This document shows positions 51,266-61,419 of a DNA stretch of 64,000 nucleotides, in pieces. The DNA is taken from positions 1 through 64,000 of the forward strand of contig CAJNOI010000241.1 in NCBI GenBank assembly GCA_905250115.1, given 5' to 3'. The position numbers and the translations under genes were made by a program. The notes beneath the pieces were generated by a model, which worked only from the letters and a program-made list of their open reading frames with translations, did not search any database and was not told the origin of the DNA. This stretch comes from Adineta steineri (lineage: Eukaryota > Rotifera > Eurotatoria > Adinetida > Adinetidae). The stretch's first letter is position 1; each line of letters opens with the position of its first letter.

Positions 51266-52558
51266 TCACGGCCATGAATGAGCTCTTATTCCGAGTTGTC
51301 GTAACTTTTTAAATAATATATATGAATCCTTCAATGAATCATTCAATGAATCCCACATATCTCCCCAGTAAGGTATCATTTCATTAACTGTGACATGATG
51401 CTCAAATAAAAGTTCATCGATTAGAATATGAATGCTTGGATCAGTTAATATTTGTTTTATCAACGTATTTTCTAAGGCAGATGTATCGATATCTAATTTG
51501 ACAACAACATGATCAGATGGTTGAGCAATTGTTTGTAGCATTGCCCAAGGATTAAACTTTCCACTTTCAGTGACTCCAACATTGATAAGAGTATATATAG
51601 GGAAAACGTCACTAGGTAGTTGTTCCCATGCATCATGCTGATTCAATGAAGAAAATTCAAAAGCAATAATTCGATCGAATTTAACATTGAACCGTTTATA
51701 ATACTCGTAGAACCACTTTCCTGCAGCAGCTGTATCATCTTTCTCCCAACCACCAAAATAAGAGCTTCCCAAATCGAAAAGAATAATTTTTCGATTTCGT
51801 ATGTTAATTTCCATTTCAATATCAGTATGTGCTAGACGTTGATACATCCATGGCAATACGTTTTTATTATTATCATCAGAAATAATAGATATTTCATTTA
51901 AAAGTCTAGAACCTGGTGGCACTGTATGTGTGTAAAATGGCGCTGAAACTGACAATAGAATAAATCTTTTTGATTGTAAGTCTGCACCATCGTAAAGTGA
52001 TGGAGACACTACGGATGTATTCAAATGAGGACAAATGCTAAAGGGATCTCGTAATAAGCCTATTAAAGGTTTAATCGAATGCGATACTTCAACTATTTCG
52101 GATGTCACAAACGTATCAGTATTCATACATTCATATCGATAATACATTGTTGAGAGAATATCATCGATTTGTGGTTGTGTTACGCTAGTATCATATCTGC
52201 CTGATTTTTGCAACACACTTAGCAGCTGCATTATTGAGATTGTTTTATTCAGATTTTCAGTGTCGGATAGTCTTTCGCAAACATTATTTTGAAAGGTTTC
52301 AATGTTATTATACCACATATTTTCCCAACTGTTAGGCGTATAATTGACAAAAGACCAGTGACATCTTTGTTTTTCATGTTCGTCACGATCCATAGCAAAG
52401 TTAATGTTAGAATGTAGAAGCCGTGTATATTGTGATTTTATGGCGTTTGATAGTTCGTGACGTAAAAATAAGGTAAGGAAAATCATTAATATTGGAAATA
52501 ATACGATCACTATTCGATATAACTTCTCCATAATATAGACAGAACGTGACAAGGACAA
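51266..52558 (-). CDS. Type II membrane protein, methyltransferase-like lumenal domain
   Basis: 430 codons, single exon. Near the N-terminus is a signal anchor (IVIVLFPILMIFLTLFL) after a basic segment, so the bulk would lie in the Golgi lumen or outside. The C-terminal half reads IILFDLGSSYFGGWEKDD, DRIIAFEFSS, VVVKLDIDTS, ELLFEHHVTV and LRQLGIRAHSWP. DLGSSxxG is like a nucleotide-binding loop of FkbM-type methyltransferases, and KLDID could be a metal or substrate site. I have seen this conserved family, ending in RAHSWP, in algae and protists, without a known function. Met 1 and Met 10 are both possible starts. No break is seen. Confidence 0.65.
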   Translation of the reverse strand: MSLSRSVYIMEKLYRIVIVLFPILMIFLTLFLRHELSNAIKSQYTRLLHSNINFAMDRDEHEKQRCHWSFVNYTPNSWENMWYNNIETFQNNVCERLSDTENLNKTISIMQLLSVLQKSGRYDTSVTQPQIDDILSTMYYRYECMNTDTFVTSEIVEVSHSIKPLIGLLRDPFSICPHLNTSVVSPSLYDGADLQSKRFILLSVSAPFYTHTVPPGSRLLNEISIISDDNNKNVLPWMYQRLAHTDIEMEINIRNRKIILFDLGSSYFGGWEKDDTAAAGKWFYEYYKRFNVKFDRIIAFEFSSLNQHDAWEQLPSDVFPIYTLINVGVTESGKFNPWAMLQTIAQPSDHVVVKLDIDTSALENTLIKQILTDPSIHILIDELLFEHHVTVNEMIPYWGDMWDSLNDSLKDSYILFKKLRQLGIRAHSWP

Positions 52559-52613
52559 TTAATGTCTATCTGAAAGAAAAGTTTTATCTTGTACTGTAAG
52601 AATCTTAAGCTTA

Positions 52614-52686
52614 TAGATGACTGTGGATGAGTCAGTGAGTGTTACAGTGCAATAAGCCTAATATACCTTCACTCACACCCTCAACA
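52614..52686. repeat. TH repeat, diverged
   Basis: ATAGATGACTGTGGATGAGT opposes CCTTCACTCACACCCTCAAC. It lies just upstream of the type II membrane protein gene. Confidence 0.6.
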
Positions 52687-52699
52687 CTATCTTTCTTGC

Positions 52700-54035
52700 T
52701 TTCAAAATAGTTCAGTTTTTTTATTCTATTCATCCAACGATCACAGTCAATAACATCGGAATGGTTTGTCTCATAAGTACTTTCGATCAAATTTTTTTCG
52801 TTTTACATTCTTATTTCTCCACGAAACCAAGAAATATTAGAAAATAAGTTTTTTTCAATCTTGTTGAAAGTACAGCTATTGAATTGATTTAAAAAAAACA
52901 ACTAAAATATTTTGCGTTATCTTATGTGGTTCGCTGTCGAATATGATTTATAGAAGAGTGGAGATGATATTCACAGGTGTTAATAATATATTGTAAAATC
53001 TTACTTAATTTTTCTCAGTTTTGAAAAAATGAATTCTAATAATGTAGCTTAAATATAAATAAATCTTTTACTTACGACATTTAAATTAAATAAGGAAATT
53101 CGCCAGGGATGTGATATGTTACTCATAATGGCCTACGATACTCAAAATGTTAATGTATTTCTTTCATTTTATACATTAGACGGTAGGATACTGTAAGAAG
53201 ATAACGTTTTTTTATATTAAATGTACTGTATATCAATACGACAAGAGAAAAAAAAGAAAAACTAACGAAGCATGACTGTGCATGTAAGAAGAACGACAAC
53301 GCTCTTTAGTAACCTATGATGTACAAACACGTGGATATAAAAATAATTTACCACAATTTTTATTAGAATGATATATGACTATAGATTTATTCAGTCAATC
53401 CTAAGTTTGTAGGGTAATGAAGAAATTTCTAGAATATTAAATATGTTGTAATAGTCAAAACAAAGACAGAATCAATGTTTAAAAAAACTTGGTAAATCAG
53501 TCACATTTCACATGACAAATATGAAAAACTTAGGTACATTAAATGTAAGTTCGACTTTGATACGTATAAAGATCTATCTATGACCCTACAAACTTAGAAT
53601 TGAAACACAATTTTCATAGAAATTAATGTCTCATTTGTAAATATCACTGTTTTTTTTTGTTTAAAAAAAACGAACTATGCTTATTTGATGTTTAGTTGAT
53701 ATAAAATAACTTCGACACGATATATACATTTTTTTTAATAAGACAAGTCAACACGAATAATGTTTGAAAATAAATTAAGAAAAAAAGAAATATCATAAAG
53801 ACTTGTATGAGGAGAGAAGAAAAATACAACTTGAATGAATTTCACAGAAATATATTTCAATGACGCAAGGCCTTTCGATCTTTCCAGTTAATAATATTTA
53901 GAATTGTATCCTTTATCATCAGAAATTCCAGTATTTTCATTATATATTTTTATTTTATTGAACATATAGAAATTGAAATAAAAAATATTATAATGAATAG
54001 AATTAAGTCGATAATATAGGTTTTTTAATGAGTTA
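52700..54035. other. Intergenic, one MITE candidate
   Basis: No gene. It contains the 207-bp inverted-repeat element at 53396-53602. Confidence 0.45.
53396..53602. mobile_element. Candidate MITE with 20-bp terminal inverted repeats
   Basis: CAATCCTAAGTTTGTAGGGT at 53396-53415 reappears inverted at 53583-53602 with one mismatch. The interior of about 167 bp is AT-rich and noncoding. No clear target duplication. Confidence 0.7.
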
Positions 54036-54042
54036 TTTTTAA

Positions 54043-54740
54043 TCAGATGATGATTCCTGCTTCGCTATTAAGACCAACACGAGTAATAACCATTCGACCA
54101 CTACCTTCCATAATTTGTGTACCTGAAAAAAGTATAACATCTTTATTTTTATTGAATTTGTTTCTCCTATACAGAAAATGTTAAATTTGTTATAGAAGAT
54201 GCATCAACTCCAAGATCATTTACTTCAACAATTAAACCATCAGCTGGTAAAACATCACCTAACAACAATGGATGACGAAACTCATGTTCTGTTTTCAATT
54301 CACTAAATACAATTACAACTATAATAATTGGTATAGTTGAAAAACCATTGAAGACTTTTCTCGAGAATGTTGTCGTATTCGTATAACAAAGGGATTTATG
54401 AAGAAAAAGTCATTATAACATTCATCTTTACTCTTTTGCTTTTATCTTTCGATGATTTCTATACCTGGTAAATGGTAAATATGATATTGGTTTTCGTGGA
54501 ATCTGATTTTTTCCATAAGCTATATGATGTTGTTCAAAATCTTCTTGATTATTTGAATCAAGTCCTTTAGTTTTATCATCTTTTAATTTTTCTAATATTT
54601 AATTTTTCCAGTAATTCTTTTCCACGTAATTCCATCAATTCTTTTATTTGATCACGTGTTAAACCAAACATTGAAGAATCACCACCACCACCACTTGCAA
54701 TATCTTCGTTAGTTGTTGATTTCTTTTTAAAAAATGACAT
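54043..54740 (-). pseudogene. Plasma-membrane Ca2+-ATPase relic (P2B type)
   Basis: From the Met at 54740 the minus strand encodes MSFFKKKSTTNEDIASGGGG and FGLTRDQIKELMELRGKELL, the usual N-terminus of PMCA pumps. A short duplication around TTAGAAAAATTA then shifts the frame. The sequence continues in a second frame (EDFEQHHIAYGKNQIPRKPI). Later pieces give part of membrane helix 2 (TIPIIIVVIVFSELK), the actuator-domain start (GDVLPADGLIVEVNDLG), a stop, and [20 protein letters not shown]. The expected 200 residues with helices 1-2 and everything after the actuator domain (phosphorylation and nucleotide domains) are missing. The DESSLTGES-type loop is corrupted. A dead, deleted copy; a full gene presumably exists elsewhere. 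Confidence 0.7.
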
Positions 54741-54744
54741 CTAA

Positions 54745-55615
54745 ATAAAACGCATTTTAAGATATTGATAATGAGACGATTACATATATATTCGCGAATC
54801 ATTAAAAAAAGTAAGGCAGTATTTAATAGAGTAAGAGAACAAGAAATCGAAACAAACAAAAAATTAACACATAGTCAAATCAAACGTCATATATGTAGAG
54901 AGAGAGAGAGACCGAAAGAAATGAAAAAATGATGTTACAAGACATTTTGATATGACAAAAAAACATAAATGAAAGAATAAAAAATTAACGTTAATAGTTA
55001 ATAACAGCGGCATATCTATAGAAAAAGAGGGGGTCACGAATATTGCGCATCATTAAATACGTATAAGTAACTTGCTTACAAAATAAAAAAATTATATACA
55101 TGATTCATAAGATGGTGTGGATGTGAATGTATATTCTGATAATTACTTATACTCGTTCCTACATCCTACAAGATGGTTTTCGATTATTTCTTATCTGAAT
55201 TGATTGTTCGCTGATGTATTCATTGAATCTATTTCAATTAATTGCTTTAGCATGAAGATTAACTGAAAACAACATTCGCTATCAAATCATCTTTATTTTC
55301 ATTGTCTAATTTATTCTTTTGATGAATATTATGCAAATAATACAAAAATCGATTTACTATCGATGGATAATTTGCACAAAATAATCAAATAATTAATATT
55401 ATGAATTATAAATATAGTCTTATCAAGGAATAAGTTATTGAAGATAGATACAGTTATTAAAATAAAATTGAATTTTGTGATAAAATCATTATATAAAATG
55501 TTTTAGATTGTTTCCAAAGATGATGATGAATAATATCTTTTTGTATTATTCATGTGAGATTTATTCCTAGAGATATGATCATAAAAGTAAGGTTCACACT
55601 AAGAATGATAGAAAA
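54745..55615. other. Intergenic, nothing recognised
   Basis: AT-rich. Contains a short (GA)n tract at 54896-54912 and the TH repeat at 55111. Confidence 0.4.
55111..55177. repeat. TH repeat, diverged
   Basis: AGATGGTGTGGATGTGAATG opposes CTCGTTCCTACATCCTACAA, then GATGG. Confidence 0.55.
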
Positions 55616-55620
55616 TGTCT

Positions 55621-55875
55621 TTATTTATTGTGCAAAAATTCCATGTAGATGAACTTAATATGAAAAAGAGATAAATGTAATAAATAATATAAATTTATTT
55701 TATGTTTTTGTAATATTGATTGTAATAATGAGTCTGAATCAAAATTAGTTCTTGATTGTGTTGTTTGATTACGATGAGATTGATGGAATATTATTTGTAT
55801 TGCACAATATGCTGATGCATGATACCAAGCAGTATTCCAATGTTGAATATCTATTTTATTTTCAATATATTTTAG
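55621..55875 (-). CDS. Coding-like exon, unidentified
   Basis: After an AG acceptor (which also lies in an in-frame TAG) the minus strand reads 84 codons to TAA: LKYIENKIDIQHWNTAWYHA, AYCAIQIIFHQSH, then a Ser/Thr/Gln stretch. Trp, His, Cys and Tyr content is protein-like and unlike the AT-rich surroundings. No start or partner exon was found, and family and status (exon or relic) are unknown. Confidence 0.35.
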   Translation of the reverse strand, partial: LKYIENKIDIQHWNTAWYHASAYCAIQIIFHQSHRNQTTQSRTNFDSDSLLQSILQKHKINLYYLLHLSLFHIKFIYMEFLHNK

Positions 55876-56040
55876 CTATTTTGACCAACTAAAAATATTT
55901 ATAGAAAATTTCAAGAGAAGTTGTGTTTGAATAGATTTAAATATTTTCAATGATGTTTCAGAACAGCGATGTCTTTTAGTAGAATATATTTGTCAATATA
56001 TATCTGTAGCAAAATACTTAGAATTTTAACAAATTTCACT

Positions 56041-56104
56041 TTTGCCGAAAACTTTTTCCCAATAATAAATTTCGCCGAAAGATATTCACCGAATCAATTT
56101 CTCA
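56041..56104. repeat. Solo end of the CGCCGAA foldback family
   Basis: TTTGCCGAAAACTTTTTCCC, AATTTCGCCGAAAGATATTC and ACCGAATCAATTTCTCA resemble the left end of the 5942-7129 element (5981-6065). A TH right arm (ACACACCCACCCTCAA, 56109-56124) follows directly. The rest of the element is missing. Confidence 0.7.
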
Positions 56105-56108
56105 TCAA

Positions 56109-56124
56109 TACACACACCCACCCT
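56109..56124. repeat. TH repeat, right arm only
   Basis: ACACACCCACCCTCAA joined to the truncated foldback end. Confidence 0.5.
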
Positions 56125-56315
56125 CAAAAATATTCTTATTGTTATTGTAGGTATATTTCTGATGATTAATCTTTATTTTGCACCTCTGTTGATTTCTGAT
56201 CCTCCCATATTTGTGGCTTTTTAAATATGAAAAGTAAATTTAAAAAAAAAACAGCGAGAGATGAAGAAGAACAGTAAATGATGTGAGTAGAGTTGTCCTA
56301 TGGTATGTGATTCTA

Positions 56316-58350
56316 TTATTGAAGTATCACTGCAATCTAAACAAAAAAAACATAAATCATTATATGAATATTAAAAAAATACAACAAACGTTTTCGGGAG
56401 GCATCAATGGGCATTTCCAATTGTACACATAATATTGTAGATTACCATCACCATCACCAAATTTAAGTTTTTTCAAAAACTCCTTATTATTCATTATATC
56501 GAGTGCATTGAATACATCGAAACCACTCTTCAAAAAAAAACCTTATTAATATGAGAAAAAAAAATGTTCGTTTTACTCCTTACATTATGTGCTTGTATAA
56601 GACAATCATTGACGAGATCAGTCAATGGTGTTCGACTGGCAGCATAATAATACATGTAGCATGCATTCAATGTCTTGTATTCTGGATGGTTTATAATTGT
56701 TGATGGTAAATGATAGTACGATATAAAATCGGTTATTTCACCTTGATCACTCTATTGAGAGAAAACAAATCCAGTCAGATAGTGAAAAGATCATGATGAA
56801 GGTTTTTTCTCACTTCAACAACAAATGCGCTCACAATGCTTGACCGATTTTTACATAAATATTCAAATTCATCAAGGGAAAATACCGGCGCCAGGTCGAA
56901 TTTTGTCAGATACTAATTCAAGAATGACATAGAGCAAAAATAACAACGTAAGAGAAAAACAACATACCTGAGTGAGTATTTTCCAAGCTTGAGGTATATC
57001 AGCATCGCGCATTTCACGAAAGCCTGCCACTTGTGTCGTCTATTTGAAGAAAATATTAACGAACTCTAATTTCTTAACATGTACATGAAAGAAAAGATGA
57101 AGAATATTTTCTACAGACCTCAGGTAACCGATAGAGTTTTTGCATTCGTTGCATTGTCACATTTCGTCCTAAAAAGGCAAATTTGATGGCCAACAATTTT
57201 TTGACATTGAGCAATCGATGCCAATATCTGAATTCAAAGGTATAGAAAGTATTCTCATCTTTTGAGAAAAAATAATGGAAAACAATTCATACCTAGCTTT
57301 GCATGCAAGACCAGGTAGGAAAGGAGCGGCTGTGTATACTGCTTGAAAATATTTTTCCAAATGCCCACGACGTGTTATCTCTTTAATAAGTACGGGTGAT
57401 AAGCGTTTAAGTCGTAATTTTTTGTGAACACATAAAAAGTTTATATCTACCATTGATAATTCCCTATTAATTATTTTTAACAAAAAAAATAGAAAAAAAG
57501 GAGACGAATTAATCTTAATTACTTATCATAGACTCTTATTCGAATTGGGACAGCACTGATAAAACCAACCAGTTTACTACTTTTCGTTACACGAACTCCC
57601 ACATGGAATTTTTTAAGCCAATCTGGCACACATAAAGCCCTGAAAAGATCTGAATACGTTTAAAAAAAACAATTTCTCTATTGTATATAAATTACCAGCG
57701 TAAAAATGACATGGAATACTTCAATCGAAAATTATTACCATCATCTTCAATATAGTGTTCGTCTAAGAACGTACACAATTCCTGTAACTAGAAAAACAAA
57801 TGGCATGTCATTTATTAAATCGTACGAAGATTCTCAATATACTTGTTCATCAACATGAATATCAATATCATCCCAGAAAAAACCATTAGGTAATTCATAT
57901 GGTTCTTGTCGTATTTCATCTAATGATTTATTTGATTCAATAGGTCCAATATTGGTTGTGTCAATTTTTGTACCAATTGTCGGTACAGGTTGTGTTTGCC
58001 AAAATTTCCATTCTTGTTTTGATGCTGACTTTTCGTCATATTTCGGTCCATTTTCATTATTATTATGAACAGCAGCTTGTTCGGTAAGTGTCATTTGTTT
58101 CACTAAATTTCGCATTGATTTCTCTGTAAGTTTTTGCTAAAAAGAGAAATTTTATAGATTACTTTTAACATAAAAGATCCTTTCTATTCACACTGTTGCT
58201 CTCGTCATGTATACTATTTCCATCAGGGACATTGGTTGTTGTTGTTGTAGCAGCAGTCGATTTTTTCTTTGATTTTTTGCTCAACGACTTTGATGTTGTT
58301 AATGTACTAGCAGTAGAACTGTCTCCTTCATCATTTTGATCGTCAATCAT
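56316..58350 (-). CDS. NMT: Glycylpeptide N-tetradecanoyltransferase (N-myristoyltransferase)
   Basis: Eleven exons: 58350-58192, 58136-57843, 57787-57696, 57639-57523, 57463-57293, 57227-57119, 57039-56968, 56912-56814, 56751-56584, 56527-56390 and 56336-56316. They total 1440 bp, 479 residues (animal NMTs about 450-500). The N-terminus is polar with Lys/Ser runs. Family blocks follow: [96 protein letters not shown]. The enzyme moves myristate from myristoyl-CoA to N-terminal glycine in the cytosol and on ribosomes. The last exon is only 21 bp and encodes IAVILQ. That restores the conserved C-terminus, whose free carboxylate acts in catalysis; without that splice the protein would end wrongly. 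Confidence 0.92.
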
Positions 58351-58354
58351 GATT

Positions 58355-59705
58355 AAAGATCTATAAATGAATGAGCAAGAGAAAATGAATTGATCGTCAA
58401 TCGTGATTACAACAAAATTATGCTATCTTCTAATTCTTCTACTCCCCTTTCTCTCTTTACTCCCCCATTTTCATATATTCGATAGACTATTGTCGTCTAC
58501 TAACCATAAACACAAGGATAGACATGTTTATGTTTCATATATGAGATAGAAGGCCGAGGTCTACTTCTATTGTGTTTACACTAAGAACCAAGGATTATAT
58601 AAACATGTGATAACGTGAATATGTGAATATGAAAGGATATAGCCTATTGGCACAGTAATCAAAAAATGACTGTCGAAGAGTTGTCTTTTATCATATACAT
58701 TTAAAGATAAAACAAATAGAAAATTTTAACGAGAAATGAACTTTAAACAACAAGATCAGTCGTTAAATTGAATGAAAGAAAAGAAACGGAGTGCAAAAAC
58801 TTACTTTGTCAGTTACATCGTTTTAAAGCCTGAGAGTAAAATACAAAATAATGATCTCTATCTTTTATTTATCAATGCATCATGAATGAATGAATGAACA
58901 AATGAATGAGGACTGTGTATAATTGAAGAAGCAAGAGAGAGAATAGTAAAACCATCAAAGTGTAACAAACAATCGTTATTACGACGCACGTGCATTATCG
59001 AACGAATAAACCATAGACGCATTGTTGTAACCACATTTTATCATTTTACAATGTGACGTTTTTTTTTCACTTGTTGCTCATCCATTAGCATATTAAAATG
59101 CGCACAAAGCAAAAATAAAGTAAAAATTCTTTTGTTCATAGCTTTTTATAGATTCCTTTCTTTTATAAATATTTTACGAGATACAGCTTTGTTTAAAAAG
59201 CCGGAACTTAATTGTGCAAGTCTATCACAGGTGTTATTAGAAACGTTGGAGCAAAAATTTTTGCATTGTTAGATCTATTAGATTCGTTGCTTCAAATCTA
59301 TGAAAAGCATAGCTTCTCAAAAGAGATACTTTTTAATTAAACTGTATAGCTCTATTTAAACATTAACATAGCTATTAAATAATTTAAATAGTTGACTACT
59401 TTTCTATCGTGTTTTTGATCTGTTCTTTTATTGAGTGACTGACTGGGAAAAATCTCTAAATTTCTTTTTTCTCGATTGTTTATCAAATACTTTGAATTGT
59501 CATGATATTTCTTTAATAATCCTGGTTCTGAATAGTTCATAACATGATATACATTAAACAGTGACGTTTTGCTACGAATGAATTAGAAAATTGGATTACA
59601 ATAAATATTTATTGTTTTTTTTCGAACTCCTGCTCACGTAAGTGAAGTAAGCAGCCGATTCGAGTATTTTCAGCAGCGATTCGTCTGTGATGTGTTCCAG
59701 ACGAA
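58355..59705. other. Intergenic, nothing recognised
   Basis: 5' flank of NMT and beyond. AT-rich, with a GAATGAATGAATGAACAAAT-like short tandem near 58884-58908. No gene. Confidence 0.45.
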
Positions 59706-59711
59706 TCGCTC

Positions 59712-59782
59712 TTGAGGGTGCGGGTGTGGGTGGGTATAGCTGAATACTTCTTATTCGTCTACACCCACACTCACACCCTATT
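59712..59782. repeat. TH repeat
   Basis: CTTGAGGGTGCGGGTGTGGG and TGGGTATAG oppose CTACACCCACACTCACACCC. Confidence 0.88.
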
Positions 59783-59822
59783 TTAGATAGAATCTCTCTA
59801 TCCATATGTTTATATACATAAA

Positions 59823-59893
59823 GCTTGAGGGTATTGGTAGATGTGTATCAATGTTGCATTTAATCTTCGTCCATACCAACATCTATGTCCCTC
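59823..59893. repeat. TH repeat, diverged
   Basis: CTTGAGGGTATTGGTAGATG opposes CATACCAACATCTATGTCCC. A second copy about 40 bp after the first. Confidence 0.65.
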
Positions 59894-59899
59894 TTCTTT

Positions 59900-60240
59900 T
59901 AAATCGTCTAAACATATAATCTGTCTAAAGCCACCTTAAGTGTCTGCTAGTAGGCGCGAAACCATGATCACAGTTGTTTGACTCACATATATTAATCTAT
60001 CCCTTTTAGTTAGGACTGATATCCACAAAAGATGCTAGCCTGATCTGTTCATCTAAAGATAACATCAATTTCGAAAGTGACCGTGCTTAATATACCTTGC
60101 TTTTGCATATTTTTTATTTACTCATAAGTAATCTAATTTTATTGAAATAAGACATCAGAGTTACATGTAGTAAAGAACGACAATTTCAGTTTAAAATTTT
60201 CGTGGAAACAGATGTTTCTAAGATTTTGTCCGTTTCCTTT
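59900..60240. other. 3' flank of the ART relic
   Basis: No gene seen. Confidence 0.4.
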
Positions 60241-60242
60241 TG

Positions 60243-61320
60243 TTACTCATTCCCGACGAGTTGAACTTCGATTATCCAACGATCATTGTCTTGAGAAACG
60301 TTCAAAATTTCCAGTTGAGCCCCAATTGATAATATTGCTTCCATTTGGTGTGGATAACTACTCCATTTCCATACGTTTGCAATGTTTAACTGATTACCTT
60401 CTACTGTGTTCAATATCATAAGTGCATTGCGACGAAAAGCGAAATGTTTTTCGATCGTAAATGATAAAAATGAATTCGTGTAGTAGCATGTACCAATCTT
60501 TTGTTTAAAATAATTGACTTCGATATCTGATAAATTGAGTCCTCGATAATAAACACTTCTTAGATCTTTTTGATACAAACCACGTATAATTGATCACAGT
60601 TTATTGGTATAAGTCCAATTGATATCATAATCTGATAACAAATTCAAATTTGTTTTCAAGTAATGGTGGCCCGTATACTGTTTGATAACATCTAACATTT
60701 CCTGGGTCAATTCATCTTCTTTGATAAAAATCGAATAAACTTGTTGCAATTGATTTTTATATGGATTTATATCCAAAAGTTTGAAACTCAATTCTTTTTT
60801 TTCATGATCATAGTGGTAAACATCACTTTCATAATTGGAAGTGGCAGATGTAACTGAACGAGGCAAGTAACGAACCGTGCGACGATCGACTGAGACTGTG
60901 AAATAAGAGAAAAATTCATTTAATTCAAAGAATACAATGAACATGAAAGTAGGATCAACAAATTTTGCACTCGAACATGTAGGCTATAGCTTTGATGCAG
61001 ACATAGTTTAGATGTTGCAAAATATTGCGGATTTCAAAACAGTTGCACGTGCTGGTAAAAGTTGCATAACGTCATGAAGCAAGTAGTTACCAATCTACAG
61101 TTTTCAACTTGTGAAAGAGGATAGGGTGTGGGTGTGGGTGTTACATCAATATCAAATACACCCACACTCACACCCACACACTTCTTATATTCGCCTTTTT
61201 GATGATTTTTTCTGACATTTACCTTGTCGAAGTTGTCCAGCAGAATCGATTTGACCAATTGGCTCGTTGTATCTGGACGTACTTTCTAAAAATAGTATAT
61301 AGAATGATGCAATAAAAATT
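60243..61320 (-). pseudogene. Mono-ADP-ribosyltransferase with in-frame stop
   Basis: Exons about 61280-61219 and 60893-60243 (the first begins after an AG, STSRYNEPIGQI). The larger exon encodes a helical N-terminal part, then the ART fold: Arg in VYYRGLNL, Ser in NSFLSFTIEK, and the third motif as QME in PHQMEAILSIGAQ. Q-x-E rather than E-x-E is known in ARTs that modify residues other than Arg, by general family knowledge. A single TGA at 60594-60596 interrupts the frame between YTNKL and the ART core; both sides are in the same frame. It is probably a point mutation. The 5' end upstream of 61320 is unclear. If read through it would be an ART of about 240 residues. Confidence 0.65.
61121..61184. 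repeat. TH repeat in an intron of the ART relic
   Basis: ATAGGGTGTGGGTGTGGGTG opposes CACCCACACTCACACCCACA with a loop of about 20 bp. One of the best-preserved copies. Confidence 0.92.
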
Positions 61321-61419
61321 CGACAGAAAGAGATTTTCAATATCATTAAAAGATAGCTCATCATCGATTGTGTTTATGGTAAAAAAATTTCTTTTTCTAG
61401 CTCTTATCATTGTTGAAAA

